Shown: one piece after another, positions 29,198 through 37,109 of the stretch
Layout of the letters: every line of letters starts with the position of its first letter
Position numbering within the stretch: the stretch's first letter is position 1
From: Paracoccaceae bacterium
GTDB lineage: Bacteria > Pseudomonadota > Alphaproteobacteria > Rhodobacterales > Rhodobacteraceae
DNA: 64,000 nucleotides
Assembly: GCA_026706985.1 (NCBI GenBank)
Contig: JAPOXR010000052.1
Span: 1-64,000 of the forward strand
Direction of reading: 5' to 3'
Made by a program: the position numbers and the translations under genes
The notes under the pieces: generated by a model
What the model was told of the DNA's origin: nothing
Seen by the model: only the letters and a program-made list of their open reading frames with translations
Databases searched by the model: none

Positions 29198-30601
29198 ATG
29201 ACATACTGCATTGACGTGGAAAGATGGCTGCCCCGACCAGGGCGGGACGCCGCGGACCGCGACGTGCGCATTCAGTTTGACGGGGAATGCGAGATCATCG
29301 GCACAGGCTGCGGAAAGGCGAAAGGGCTGGCGATGCGGCCGCCCGTCAATGCGCATGACCACGGTTTCGGAGTCCGACCACTGGACTTCGGCTGCATCGA
29401 CACCGCTCTCGAGCCGTGGATCGCCAGTCTTTCGCTACGGCCGCCGACGGATCCGTATTTGGAAGCCCTGGTCGCCTTCGGCCGGTTGCTCCGAAATGGC
29501 TGCGCCGCAACAATCCACTGCCACAATTCCCTGAAGATCCGGCAACTGGAAGCGGAAGCCGCCGCCGTGGCCAAGGCCGCGAAGGATTGCGGCATACGCC
29601 TGGCCCTGTCCTGCCCGCTGCTTGACACCTCGCCCATGGTCTATGGAGGAATGGAGGAATTCCGCAAAACGCTTCAACCGGAGGAGGCCTCCCTCATCGA
29701 AGAGGAGCTGCCTTCGCCTTTGCCGGCCGCGGACCAGGTTGCCCTCGTCGGGCATATCGCATCGGCCCACTCCGGCTCCGGGATTGATGTTCAATTCGGG
29801 CCAATCGGGCCGCAATGGTGCAGCGACGAACTGCTGCAGCTCACCGCCGAGGCCTCCGCCGCCAGTGGACGCCAGATTCATATGCATCTCCTTGAAAGTC
29901 AGCGACAACCTACCTGGCTGAACAAAAGGTTCCCCGGGGGCGTAGTCGCGCATCTCGACCGAATTGGATTCCTTTCGCCGCGCCTTACGGTCGCGCATGG
30001 TGTCGGGCTTAGGGCCGCGGAGTGCGAATTGCTGGCCGCAAGAGGCGTTACTGTCGCGTCAAACCCGTCGGTGAATCTGCGCCTCAGGTCCGGGACAGCA
30101 CCGGTCGCAGACTTTCTCGGCCGCGGCCTTGACTTCGCCATTGGGCTTGATGGCATGGGATTTGATGACGATCAGGACATCTGGCGGGAGTTGCGCCTGT
30201 TCCGTATGCTGCACGGCGGAAGTGGTCTCAAGCCTGGCATCAGCAACACCGAAATCTTTAAGGCAGTCACGGAAACCGGACGACACGTTGTCAATCAGAG
30301 TGACCGGGGTGACCTGGTTGTACTGAATTATGAAGAGTTGATCAGAGACTCCGTATTCGACGATCTTGACGAAGCGGAAGTGCTTCTCACACGTATGACC
30401 GGGATAAATGTCACCGATCTGTTCGTGTCAGGGCGGCAAATCGTCAAAGAAGGGCAAATCCTCACCTTTGACTTTGCCGCTGCCCGCGCCGAATTGCGCC
30501 GGCAGTCGCAACGGCATTTACCGCAGTTGACCGCGCTGAGAGCGAAAGCAAAGCTGATTTCCGGCGCAATTGAAAACCACTATCTCACGCTCTATCCGTA
30601 A
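29198..30601 (+). CDS. Amidohydrolase family protein (cytosine deaminase/TRZ-ATZ type)
   Basis: 467-residue metal-dependent hydrolase. The metal site can be traced: an H-x-H in VNAHDHGFG (about residue 50), a histidine in QIHMHLLES, a histidine in LTVAHGVGLRAAE followed by VASNPSVNLRLRSG, and the aspartate in AIGLDGMGFDDDQDIWRE. This order fits deaminases and hydrolases acting on C-N bonds of N-heterocycles or ureido/amidine groups. The C-terminus re-forms the small beta domain (GDLVVLNYEEL). It could belong to the catabolic cluster upstream or act alone. A strong hairpin follows the stop. Confidence 0.85.
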   Translation: MTYCIDVERWLPRPGRDAADRDVRIQFDGECEIIGTGCGKAKGLAMRPPVNAHDHGFGVRPLDFGCIDTALEPWIASLSLRPPTDPYLEALVAFGRLLRNGCAATIHCHNSLKIRQLEAEAAAVAKAAKDCGIRLALSCPLLDTSPMVYGGMEEFRKTLQPEEASLIEEELPSPLPAADQVALVGHIASAHSGSGIDVQFGPIGPQWCSDELLQLTAEASAASGRQIHMHLLESQRQPTWLNKRFPGGVVAHLDRIGFLSPRLTVAHGVGLRAAECELLAARGVTVASNPSVNLRLRSGTAPVADFLGRGLDFAIGLDGMGFDDDQDIWRELRLFRMLHGGSGLKPGISNTEIFKAVTETGRHVVNQSDRGDLVVLNYEELIRDSVFDDLDEAEVLLTRMTGINVTDLFVSGRQIVKEGQILTFDFAAARAELRRQSQRHLPQLTALRAKAKLISGAIENHYLTLYP

Positions 30602-30612
30602 CCGCCGCTGCA

Positions 30613-30634
30613 CCGCTCCCCCGGCGGGGAGCGG
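30613..30634 (+). terminator. Strong GC hairpin after the amidohydrolase gene
   Basis: Perfect 9-bp stem CCGCTCCCC / GGGGAGCGG with a 4-nt loop, 11 bp after the stop. No T-run follows, so it may stabilise the transcript end or act with Rho. Confidence 0.5.
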
Positions 30635-30651
30635 ATCAGAGTCTCATTGCA

Positions 30652-30739
30652 CGGAGGCTGATCCGGCCGTGGCACCGGTGATTCCGGGATTTTCGTGAAT
30701 ACTTCGGGAAGCATTTGCGTTGACGCGGGCAGCGGGCGG
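30652..30739 (+). repeat. Dispersed intergenic repeat, copy B
   Basis: About 88 bp, roughly 90 % identical to 21249-21335 and in the same orientation. It ends 20 bp before tRNA-Leu(CAA), so it lies in the leader of that tRNA transcript or in its promoter region. Confidence 0.8.
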
Positions 30740-30758
30740 TGTTTAAGGGCAGGATTGG

Positions 30759-30844
30759 GCCCGAGTGGCGGAATTGGTAGACGCAGAGGACTCAAAATCC
30801 TCCGACCCTGGGTCGTGCGAGTTCGAGTCTCGCCTCGGGCACCA
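30759..30844 (+). tRNA. tRNA-Leu (anticodon CAA)
   Basis: 86-nt gene with encoded CCA. The acceptor stem GCCCGAG (30759-30765) pairs with CTCGGGC (30834-30840). The anticodon stem GAGGA/TCCTC encloses the loop CTCAAAA, giving anticodon CAA for UUG codons. A long variable arm marks a class II tRNA, and the T-arm has GTTCGAGTC. Its 3' end from 30830 is duplicated at 43218-43234, showing that this tRNA was the integration site of the island that follows. Confidence 0.97.
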
Positions 30845-30846
30845 AA
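30830..30846 (+). repeat. Left attachment site (attL) in the tRNA-Leu 3' end
   Basis: The 17-bp sequence TCGCCTCGGGCACCAAA covers the 3' half of the T stem, the acceptor 3' strand and CCA. It is repeated exactly at 43218-43234. Confidence 0.85.
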
Positions 30847-30973
30847 ACTCAACTTCCCAAGCGATCCTAAAATTTCCTGAAGTGCCTAAACAGACCCATA
30901 AAACAGGGCAATTTTTTAATGGGCTGGCTTTCCGTCGGCTCTTAGCTTCCTTTCGATTCGCGTTGATTTCCCG

Positions 30974-31492
30974 AATATCCCACACCTGGAGCAGTACAGG
31001 GCAACGATTGGAAGCTACCCGGGAACCCTGTCGCCTCCGCCCGGTCCGCCGAGAGTGCCAGCCTCCGAGGACGAAGCTCGCGCAGTGGCGCGGCAGCACA
31101 ACCCTCAGCTGAAGCAGTTGCAGTACCAGGCAAAGGCCGTGGAAATCGGTGTCGAACGCGCCGCGCGCAGCAGGCTTCCTGCCATATCTGGTTCAGCGGG
31201 AATGGAATTCAACGACGACGGGGACGGGACGGCCAGCGTCGGGACCCAATTGAGCGGCCCGATCTATCAGGGCGGTACGATCTCCTCGGCGATTCGGAAA
31301 GCACAGGCGCAGCGCGACCAAGTGCGGGCGCAACTCCATGCAACCAGCCTCCTCGTGGACCAGCAGGTGAGCAATGCCCACTCAAGCCTTGCAGTGGTAG
31401 AAGCCGACATCGAGGCATCGGAGCAACAGGTCAGCGCGGCGCAGCTGGCATTGCAAGGTGTTCGTGAAGAGTTCCAGCTTTCCGCAACATAG
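30974..31492 (+). pseudogene. TolC-like outer membrane efflux protein fragment
   Basis: The frame reads NIPHLEQYRATIGSYPGTL, a Pro-rich turn, then ARQHNPQLKQLQYQAKAVEIG, GTQLSGPIYQGGTISSAIRKA and coiled-coil heptads to SAAQLALQGVREEFQLSAT, then stops. This is the first helical/beta repeat of a TolC-type channel. The signal peptide (a TAA lies about 50 bp upstream in frame) and the whole second repeat are missing. A 5'-shortened frame from GTG 31055 exists, but without an export signal it cannot be functional. It lies directly beside attL and predates or accompanied the island. Confidence 0.7.
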
Positions 31493-31513
31493 AGCGGCTT
31501 GATTTGCTTACTT

Positions 31514-31533
31514 GACGGCATTAGCCGTCTTTT
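31514..31533 (+). terminator. Intrinsic terminator upstream of hypB
   Basis: GACGGC-ATTA-GCCGTC stem-loop followed by TTTT. It separates the tolC-like remnant from the hypB operon. A second 5-bp hairpin (ctgca/tgcag) follows at 31540-31557. Confidence 0.7.
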
Positions 31534-31584
31534 GTAACGCTGCATTTGACCGTGCAGTGACTTGGTTGTGAGGACTAGAGGCAA

Positions 31585-32421
31585 ATGTGCTCATCATGTG
31601 GATGCGATGCATCTAGTCAACGGAAATCCGAGCGATCCCGTTTCAAGTCGGTCAAGTTCCATAAGCACCATTACGGAATGCACGACCCCTCCTCGTTGCA
31701 CGGTAGCCCGAAAAACGCCAAGCTGATCGAGATTGAAAGGAGCATCCTGTCGCGAAACGACGCTTATGCCGAACTCAACCGCAAATGGTTCGAGGAACGA
31801 GGGCACCTCGCACTCAATCTCGTGTCAAGCCCTGGGGCTGGGAAGACCTCTCTTCTTGTCGAAACGATCAGGAGAATCTTGGGAAAATTTCCTGTCGCCG
31901 TTGTCGAAGGTGATCAGGAGACGGCAAACGACGCCGATCAAGTTCGCGAAACCGGCGTAGAGGTGGTCCAGATCAATACCGGACTTGGCTGCCATCTGGA
32001 CGCTCACATGGTTGGGCATGCCTTGGAGGATCTGCCGAGCGTGAACAATGCGGTGATATTCATCGAGAATGTGGGCAACCTGGTGTGTCCAGCTTCGTTC
32101 GATTTGGGGGAGGAAGCCAAGGTCGTTATTCTGTCCACGACGGAGGGGGATGACAAACCCCTCAAATACCCCGACATGTTCGCTGCTTCGAACGTCATGG
32201 TCCTGAGCAAGACCGATCTGCTTCCACACGTCTGTTTCGATAAAGACAAGGCCATTGCAAACGCACTGGCAATCAACCCCGAACTGACCTGCCTTGAAGT
32301 GTCTGCAAAGACTGGCGAGGGAATGAATCTGTGGCTACAGTGGATCGCTGAAGCCAGGGCAACTCCACTACGCAATCCGGATAGTCCGATGGCGGCAATT
32401 CAGGAAGTCGTGCATGCATGA
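31585..32421 (+). CDS. hypB: HypB-like nickel-incorporation GTPase
   Basis: HypB-type GTPase, which delivers Ni(II) with HypA. The 278-residue protein has an N-terminal high-affinity metal motif C2-x-x-C5-x-C7 and a short His-rich stretch (KFHKHHYGMH, 24-33). The G domain carries P-loop S81-S-P-G-A-G-K87-T and the conserved metal-binding pair C136-H137 in NTGLGCHLDAHM. The HypB signature ENVGNLVCPASFDLGE and SKTD (guanine specificity) follow. There is no hypC/D/E/F, hydrogenase or urease in the window; the next genes are hypA and two ureohydrolases, so this chaperone is probably dedicated to them. GAGG precedes the ATG and the stop overlaps hypA by 8 bp. Confidence 0.95.
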   Translation: MCSSCGCDASSQRKSERSRFKSVKFHKHHYGMHDPSSLHGSPKNAKLIEIERSILSRNDAYAELNRKWFEERGHLALNLVSSPGAGKTSLLVETIRRILGKFPVAVVEGDQETANDADQVRETGVEVVQINTGLGCHLDAHMVGHALEDLPSVNNAVIFIENVGNLVCPASFDLGEEAKVVILSTTEGDDKPLKYPDMFAASNVMVLSKTDLLPHVCFDKDKAIANALAINPELTCLEVSAKTGEGMNLWLQWIAEARATPLRNPDSPMAAIQEVVHA

Positions 32422-32824
32422 GCTTGCCTTGGCGCGGCACCTGATCGACTTGATTGAGGAATCTCTGCCTTCGGTCGGGTCCGGCAGGGTCAAGCAAATC
32501 AATCTGCGTCTCGGTGAAGCGTCGGCTATGGCTCGGGCGCTTCAATTCTGTTTTAGGTCCGCAGCGCAGGGCACCAGCTGCCAAGAAGCGATTCTGCTTA
32601 TAGATGAGGTGCCGATGACCATCAGATGTCACCAATGCAGGGACATCAAGGCACCGCAGGGCCGATACAGCTTTCGTTGCCCGGACTGCGGGACTACAGC
32701 TCGGGAGATCGTTACTGGACGCGAAATGATGCTGACGTCAATCGAACTGTTCGACAACGGCCCAAATTCGCTTGCACAACCGGCTGGCTACGGTACTTTC
32801 CCAATAGGGGTCTGTCATGCCTGA
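32414..32824 (+). CDS. hypA: HypA-like nickel metallochaperone
   Basis: 136-residue HypA. The Ni site is the N-terminal M-H2-E, and the zinc domain has C72-x-x-C75 and C89-x-x-C92 (RCHQCRD, RCPDCGT). The fold continues into TGREMMLTSIEL as usual, then adds about 20 residues, making it longer than typical 113-118-residue HypA. It overlaps hypB by 8 bp and the following ureohydrolase by 8 bp, so the three are translated as a coupled unit. In this context it should deliver nickel to the ureohydrolase complex. Confidence 0.93.
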   Translation: MHELALARHLIDLIEESLPSVGSGRVKQINLRLGEASAMARALQFCFRSAAQGTSCQEAILLIDEVPMTIRCHQCRDIKAPQGRYSFRCPDCGTTAREIVTGREMMLTSIELFDNGPNSLAQPAGYGTFPIGVCHA

Positions 32825-33932
32825 TTCTGACTGGAGCATAGTCGCTCACCAACACTTGGGGCCACATCGTGAAGCCGGTCACGATGCTCACGTGCGCTCG
32901 CCTTCGAAGCACAACGGTGCGTTCAAGGCATCGGGCCTCCGAACGTTCATGGGGGCCCCCTACTGCGAGCCAGACCGCAGCGCGATTCGCAAGGCTGGCG
33001 CAAGGGTTTGCTTTCTCGGCGCACCATGGGACCAAGGTACAATTGTCCGTACGGGAACTTCGAGCGGGCCACAAGGCGTACGCGAGGCAACAACCCAGTA
33101 TTTCCCGTACATGTTCGAATATGATGTCGACATCCTGAACTTCTTCAGGGTCGTCGACTGCGGAGACATTCCCATCGTCCCAGGAAATAACGAACGCTCG
33201 CAGGAATACATGTGCGACTACGTTCTCGAATGTCTGGAGGGCGGTGCCGATGTCATACTGGTTGGCGGAGACCACTCGGTTCCCATCCCCGGTGCAAGGG
33301 CATTGTCACGCCATCTCGCCAAAGGCCGACCCGACAGCCGGATGGGCTATCTGCACATAGATTGCCATCTCGATGCAGCCGTCGATTGGGGCGGCATTGA
33401 GATCACTAATGCATCCGGCCCTCCGGAGGCATTGAAACTGCCGAACTGCCATGCCGCGAACATGGCGCACATGGGCTCGCGCAACGGTCTGAACCCGAAG
33501 GACTGGATGGATTTCTGGATCGACAATGGCATTCCGATCGTGCCCATGTCAGAAGTTGTCGACAAGGGCATCGAGTCCTGCACGAGGTTCATATTCGAAC
33601 GCGCCTGGAATGGCACGGAGGCAGTCTACGTCTCGTGGGACACCGATTCGCTGGACTGCAGCTGCATGCCCGGCACGAGCTGTCCGGAATGCTACGGCAT
33701 CAATGCACGCGAAGCCATCCAGCTGGCTCGGATTGCCGGGGAATACGGTGTAAATGTCCTTGAAATCGCAGAACTTTCACCAATATTCGATGCCAGCCAG
33801 ATGAGTATGAAGCTTGCCTGCAATATGATCTATCACTATCTGGGGAGCAGGGCCGCGACCCTAAGGGCTCGGGGTGAACTTCCCCGAATTCCTGGCTGGG
33901 AAATTCAGGCGGAGGGACAATCAGGCACATGA
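32817..33932 (+). CDS. Ureohydrolase family enzyme, catalytic subunit (probable Ni-dependent guanidine-type hydrolase)
   Basis: 371-residue member of the arginase/agmatinase superfamily, which hydrolyses guanidino groups with a binuclear metal centre. All six metal ligands are present: H153 (GGDHS), D182, H184 and D186 (IDCHLDAAVDW), and D275 and D277 (SWDTDSLD). It has an N-terminal extension of about 50 residues and unusual Cys-rich loop CSCMPGTSCPECYG after the last ligands, unlike common agmatinases. Classical members use Mn, but placement after hypB and hypA points to nickel, as known for guanidine hydrolase GdmH and for metformin hydrolase. It overlaps the next gene by 4 bp. The substrate is inferred to be guanidine or a substituted guanidine or polyamine. 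Confidence 0.88.
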   Translation: MPDSDWSIVAHQHLGPHREAGHDAHVRSPSKHNGAFKASGLRTFMGAPYCEPDRSAIRKAGARVCFLGAPWDQGTIVRTGTSSGPQGVREATTQYFPYMFEYDVDILNFFRVVDCGDIPIVPGNNERSQEYMCDYVLECLEGGADVILVGGDHSVPIPGARALSRHLAKGRPDSRMGYLHIDCHLDAAVDWGGIEITNASGPPEALKLPNCHAANMAHMGSRNGLNPKDWMDFWIDNGIPIVPMSEVVDKGIESCTRFIFERAWNGTEAVYVSWDTDSLDCSCMPGTSCPECYGINAREAIQLARIAGEYGVNVLEIAELSPIFDASQMSMKLACNMIYHYLGSRAATLRARGELPRIPGWEIQAEGQSGT

Positions 33933-34978
33933 ATCCAGTTAAGGCATTCTCCCACCTTTTTTCGCCATTGGGCGACGAAAACGCCGACAACTACCGCTCA
34001 CCGGGTCAGATTTCCTTTTTGAGGGCACCATTCGTCAAAATCGACTCGGACGATCTCAGGAAGGCCGGCAGGAAATACGCATTTCTCGGCGTTCCATACG
34101 ATGAAGGCAATGTGGGAAAGCCAGGAAGCGAGGATGGTCCGCGCGATTTTCGCCTGTCCTCGCTGGACTATTTTCCATACTGGTTCGAATACAACGTGGA
34201 TCTGCACGACTCGTCCGTCGATTGCGGAGACGTTTCAATGCCGCGAGTGAACCCCGAACTCGCGCACAAGAAGATCTACGAGGCGGTACGATCCGTGCTC
34301 AATGCAGGCGTTACGCCGATCCTCTGCGGCGGCGATAGGTCAATATCGATTCCGGCAACGCGTGCGCTGTCCGATCATTTGGGGGCAGGCCGCAGGATGG
34401 GCTACATGCATTTCGGTGCTCATCTTGACATGTCGGACACTTGGGCCGGCGAAAGCGGTTTGGCCGTTTGCGCCATGGCACGCATCACCGAGCTGCCGAA
34501 TCTTGCTGCGGAAAACACTGCTCATATCGGCGCACGCAATTCGTTCAACCCCAAGGATCAGATAGACCTTGCCCGTCAGCGCGGTCTGCAGTTTGCCCCG
34601 ATGCACCGAATCCTGGAACGCGGGATTGACAGCGTAATGGAGGAACAGACGGAGCGTGTGTGGTCGGGTACAGATGGCCAGTACGTCGGCTTCAATTTCA
34701 ACGTGATGGATTCATCTGCGGCGCCGGGTGTCACCGCAACCGAGCCTGGAGGCCTGGATTCACGTGAAATGATGCGTGTTGCCGCCAAAATAGCCAAGAC
34801 GGGCGGTCCGACCGTTTTTGACATCACCGAACTTTGCCCGATGTTTGACGTCAGCAATTCAACATCACGCATGGCGGTGTGCGTCATCCTTCGGATTCTC
34901 GCTGAAATCGCGGCAATCGATGGCAACACGGTTTCCGACGAGTTGCGCCGTCCAGGATGGGGGCATAGGAAGAGCTGA
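33929..34978 (+). CDS. Ureohydrolase paralogue lacking metal ligands (probable non-catalytic subunit)
   Basis: 349-residue paralogue of the preceding protein; shared segments include FLGVPYDEG, SLDYFPYWFEYNVDL, RMGYMHFGAHLD, GARNSFNPKD and ITELCPMFDVS. Four of six metal ligands are replaced: H to R137 (GGDRS), D to G163 (HFGAHLD), D to N256 and D to N258 (GFNFNVMD). H165 and D167 remain. The rest of the fold is well kept and the frame is intact, so it is under selection but should not bind a binuclear centre. The ATGA overlap with the active gene implies stoichiometric production, fitting a heteromeric complex. Comparable active-plus-inactive pairing is known for metformin hydrolase. Confidence 0.87.
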   Translation: MNPVKAFSHLFSPLGDENADNYRSPGQISFLRAPFVKIDSDDLRKAGRKYAFLGVPYDEGNVGKPGSEDGPRDFRLSSLDYFPYWFEYNVDLHDSSVDCGDVSMPRVNPELAHKKIYEAVRSVLNAGVTPILCGGDRSISIPATRALSDHLGAGRRMGYMHFGAHLDMSDTWAGESGLAVCAMARITELPNLAAENTAHIGARNSFNPKDQIDLARQRGLQFAPMHRILERGIDSVMEEQTERVWSGTDGQYVGFNFNVMDSSAAPGVTATEPGGLDSREMMRVAAKIAKTGGPTVFDITELCPMFDVSNSTSRMAVCVILRILAEIAAIDGNTVSDELRRPGWGHRKS

Positions 34979-35055
34979 ATTCAGGCGAGGCAGAACTGGT
35001 TCGGACAACCACAACCAAGCAACTGTCAATTGATCAGGAGATGGAGGAAAACAAA

Positions 35056-36174
35056 ATGCTGAACATAACCCCAGCCCGCGTGGGCATCGCAACGCCAGAG
35101 TCGTCTTGTGGCAGCTTGAGTCGTCGGAGTTTCCTCGGGTCCACCGCGGCGGGCCTGACGGCGTCATCCCTTACGCCATCGCTCGCGTTTGCGGCCCAAG
35201 AACTGAACATTCTGGTCTGGTGTGATCACGCAGACACGAAGCTGCTATTGCCGTTCGAGGAAAAGTATGGTGTGAAAGTAAATTCCAAGGTCTACGAGGG
35301 CACGGGCACGGCGTTATCGATCCTTGAGCAATCGGCTCCTGGCGATTGGGACGTGCTGGTGGTGGATGCCCCTGACGTGCCGCAGGTTGCAAGCCTTGGC
35401 ATTTTGGAAGAACTTTCGGAAGACATTGCGCCATGGGGCGATATCTTTCCCAGATTGGCGGACGCACCCTGGACCAGGATTGACGGCAAGGTGTATGCAA
35501 TTCCCGAAAAGTTTGGGTATTACGGCTTTTGCTACAACAAGAATGTCGTGGACCCAGCCGACGCGCGACGCGGCGACATTGCCTGGAACAGCAAGTACAA
35601 GGGCCGGATCGGCGTCTATGACTACTACTTCCCGGTCATGCAGATGGTCGGACTGTCAATAGGCAAAACCCCGTCAGAGATAACCTATGACGATCTCGGC
35701 ATCATCCGAGAGCGTCTGCTTGAGATGAGGCCCAATGTCCGGACTGTTGGGGACATTGTGAGTGTACAGAACGCCCTTGTCACCGGATCCGTGGATGTCA
35801 TTGTTGGAGGGGCCGAGTTCACGGTTTCAAACCTCATCCCCACAAATCCTCATCTCGATTGGGTGATAGCTGACAGCGGAGGCCTGATCTGGAACCAGGG
35901 AATCGGAATTCTGGCTGACAGCAGCCGAAAGGAGCTGGCGGCGGATTTCCTTCGCTGGATCCTGAGCCCCGCTGGCCAGGGATCCTTGGCGACGTCGGAG
36001 TGCTTCTGGGCCATGCCTGCTAGCCGGGCGGCCAGCCTTTCAGCGGACCAGAAAGCCATATTGCGTTGGGACGAGCAAGAGAATTTCCTGGCCAGTTCGC
36101 ATTTCTCGCTGCTTCCCGAACCTGACATGGATTTCGAAATGCTTGACATCTGGACCGAGTTTCTCCAGTCCTGA
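35056..36174 (+). CDS. ABC transporter substrate-binding protein (spermidine/putrescine PotD-like)
   Basis: Periplasmic binding protein of the polyamine/iron-type family. The signal is Tat-like: S-R-R-S-F-L-G then an Ala-rich stretch ending LAFAAQE. Mature features include LNILVWCDHAD, FEEKYGVKV, GDWDVLVVDAPD, a VYAIPEKFGYYGFCYNKNVV segment split by the hinge, and a C-terminal helix LDIWTEFLQS. I prefer ATG 35056 because GGAGG lies 8 bp upstream; the frame also opens at ATG 35041. It begins 77 bp after the second ureohydrolase and heads a complete importer, which suggests uptake of a cationic guanidino or polyamine compound. Confidence 0.9.
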   Translation: MLNITPARVGIATPESSCGSLSRRSFLGSTAAGLTASSLTPSLAFAAQELNILVWCDHADTKLLLPFEEKYGVKVNSKVYEGTGTALSILEQSAPGDWDVLVVDAPDVPQVASLGILEELSEDIAPWGDIFPRLADAPWTRIDGKVYAIPEKFGYYGFCYNKNVVDPADARRGDIAWNSKYKGRIGVYDYYFPVMQMVGLSIGKTPSEITYDDLGIIRERLLEMRPNVRTVGDIVSVQNALVTGSVDVIVGGAEFTVSNLIPTNPHLDWVIADSGGLIWNQGIGILADSSRKELAADFLRWILSPAGQGSLATSECFWAMPASRAASLSADQKAILRWDEQENFLASSHFSLLPEPDMDFEMLDIWTEFLQS

Positions 36175-36224
36175 TGGCATGCTGTTGCAGATCGCATTGA
36201 ATTTGGTGTCAAGCGGCGGGCTAA

Positions 36225-37109
36225 ATGCTCGCCGCTGACGACGCCTCTTCAAGCAGAGGAGGGTTGCTTCGAAACCTTCCGATTGCCCGGCTTGCGCTGT
36301 ATCCGGCACTTGCCTACTCATTCCTGTTTTTCGTGGTTCCGTTCCTTGTCATGTTCTGCGTCAGTTTCTGGCAACGGACGCGAGGCAGGATGGAGGCGAC
36401 ATGGGTGCTCGACAATTACACCAGGTTCTTCAGCCGGGACTATCTTGTCGATGCGCTCTACAACTCGGCCGAGGTTACGGTCTTTACAACGATCATCAGC
36501 GTGATGATCGCTTATCCATTGGCCTACATCCTTGCGTTCCGCGTGCCGCAGAAATGGCAGAAACTGATCCTTTTGACCACTGTTCTGCCATTCTGGACCG
36601 CATATGTCGTGCGCTCATACAGCTGGCTGCTGGTCTTGGCGGACAATGGCATCATCAACTCGGCGCTGGTCCGAGTCGGTTTGGTGGCTGAGCCGCTGAC
36701 GCTGGCATACACGCGTGGCGCAACGGTCCTGGGCTTTGTTCATTTCTTCACGATGCTCCTGACGCTGACGATTTACTCAAGCCTGATTCAGATACCGCGG
36801 AACTTCAAGCAGGCCGCTTCGGACCTGGGTGCATCGCCCTTGCAGACGTTCCTTCATGTCACGCTGCCGCTGAGCGTTCCGGGAGTGGCGGTCGGCGCCT
36901 TCCTGACGTTCGTGATAACCATTGGTGACTACATCACTCCTCAGATACTTGGCGGAAACAGCGAGGTGCTGATTCCACAGGCCATAATCCTGCAGGTTCA
37001 GAGGTCCGCAAATTTCCCGATGGCGGCGGTAATGAGCCTTGTTCTCATGGTGCTGGTTACATGTGTCTATCTTCTGTTCAACCGCCACTTGAAGATGGAT
37101 CGGCTATGA
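36225..37109 (+). CDS. ABC transporter permease (PotB-like)
   Basis: 294-residue permease with about six membrane segments. The EAA-type loop is in FKQAASDLGASPLQTFLHVTLPLS, broken after the conserved G, and ITIGDYITPQILGG is the typical PotB/PotH sequence near the last helices. Its stop overlaps the next start as ATGA. It forms the first half of the heterodimeric membrane channel of the island importer. Confidence 0.93.
   Translation: MLAADDASSSRGGLLRNLPIARLALYPALAYSFLFFVVPFLVMFCVSFWQRTRGRMEATWVLDNYTRFFSRDYLVDALYNSAEVTVFTTIISVMIAYPLAYILAFRVPQKWQKLILLTTVLPFWTAYVVRSYSWLLVLADNGIINSALVRVGLVAEPLTLAYTRGATVLGFVHFFTMLLTLTIYSSLIQIPRNFKQAASDLGASPLQTFLHVTLPLSVPGVAVGAFLTFVITIGDYITPQILGGNSEVLIPQAIILQVQRSANFPMAAVMSLVLMVLVTCVYLLFNRHLKMDRL

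Noticed and set aside
31493-31584. Guanidine riboswitch (ykkC, mini-ykkC) upstream of hypB
   Set aside because: The ureohydrolase context invites it, but the leader has only a terminator hairpin (GACGGC/GCCGTC plus TTTT) and a small second hairpin. I see no paired ACGR loops or ykkC core. A covariance search over 31493-31584 and 34979-35055 would settle it.
31585-32824. Hydrogenase maturation locus
   Set aside because: Only hypB and hypA are present; no hypC, hypD, hypE, hypF or hydrogenase subunit occurs in the window.
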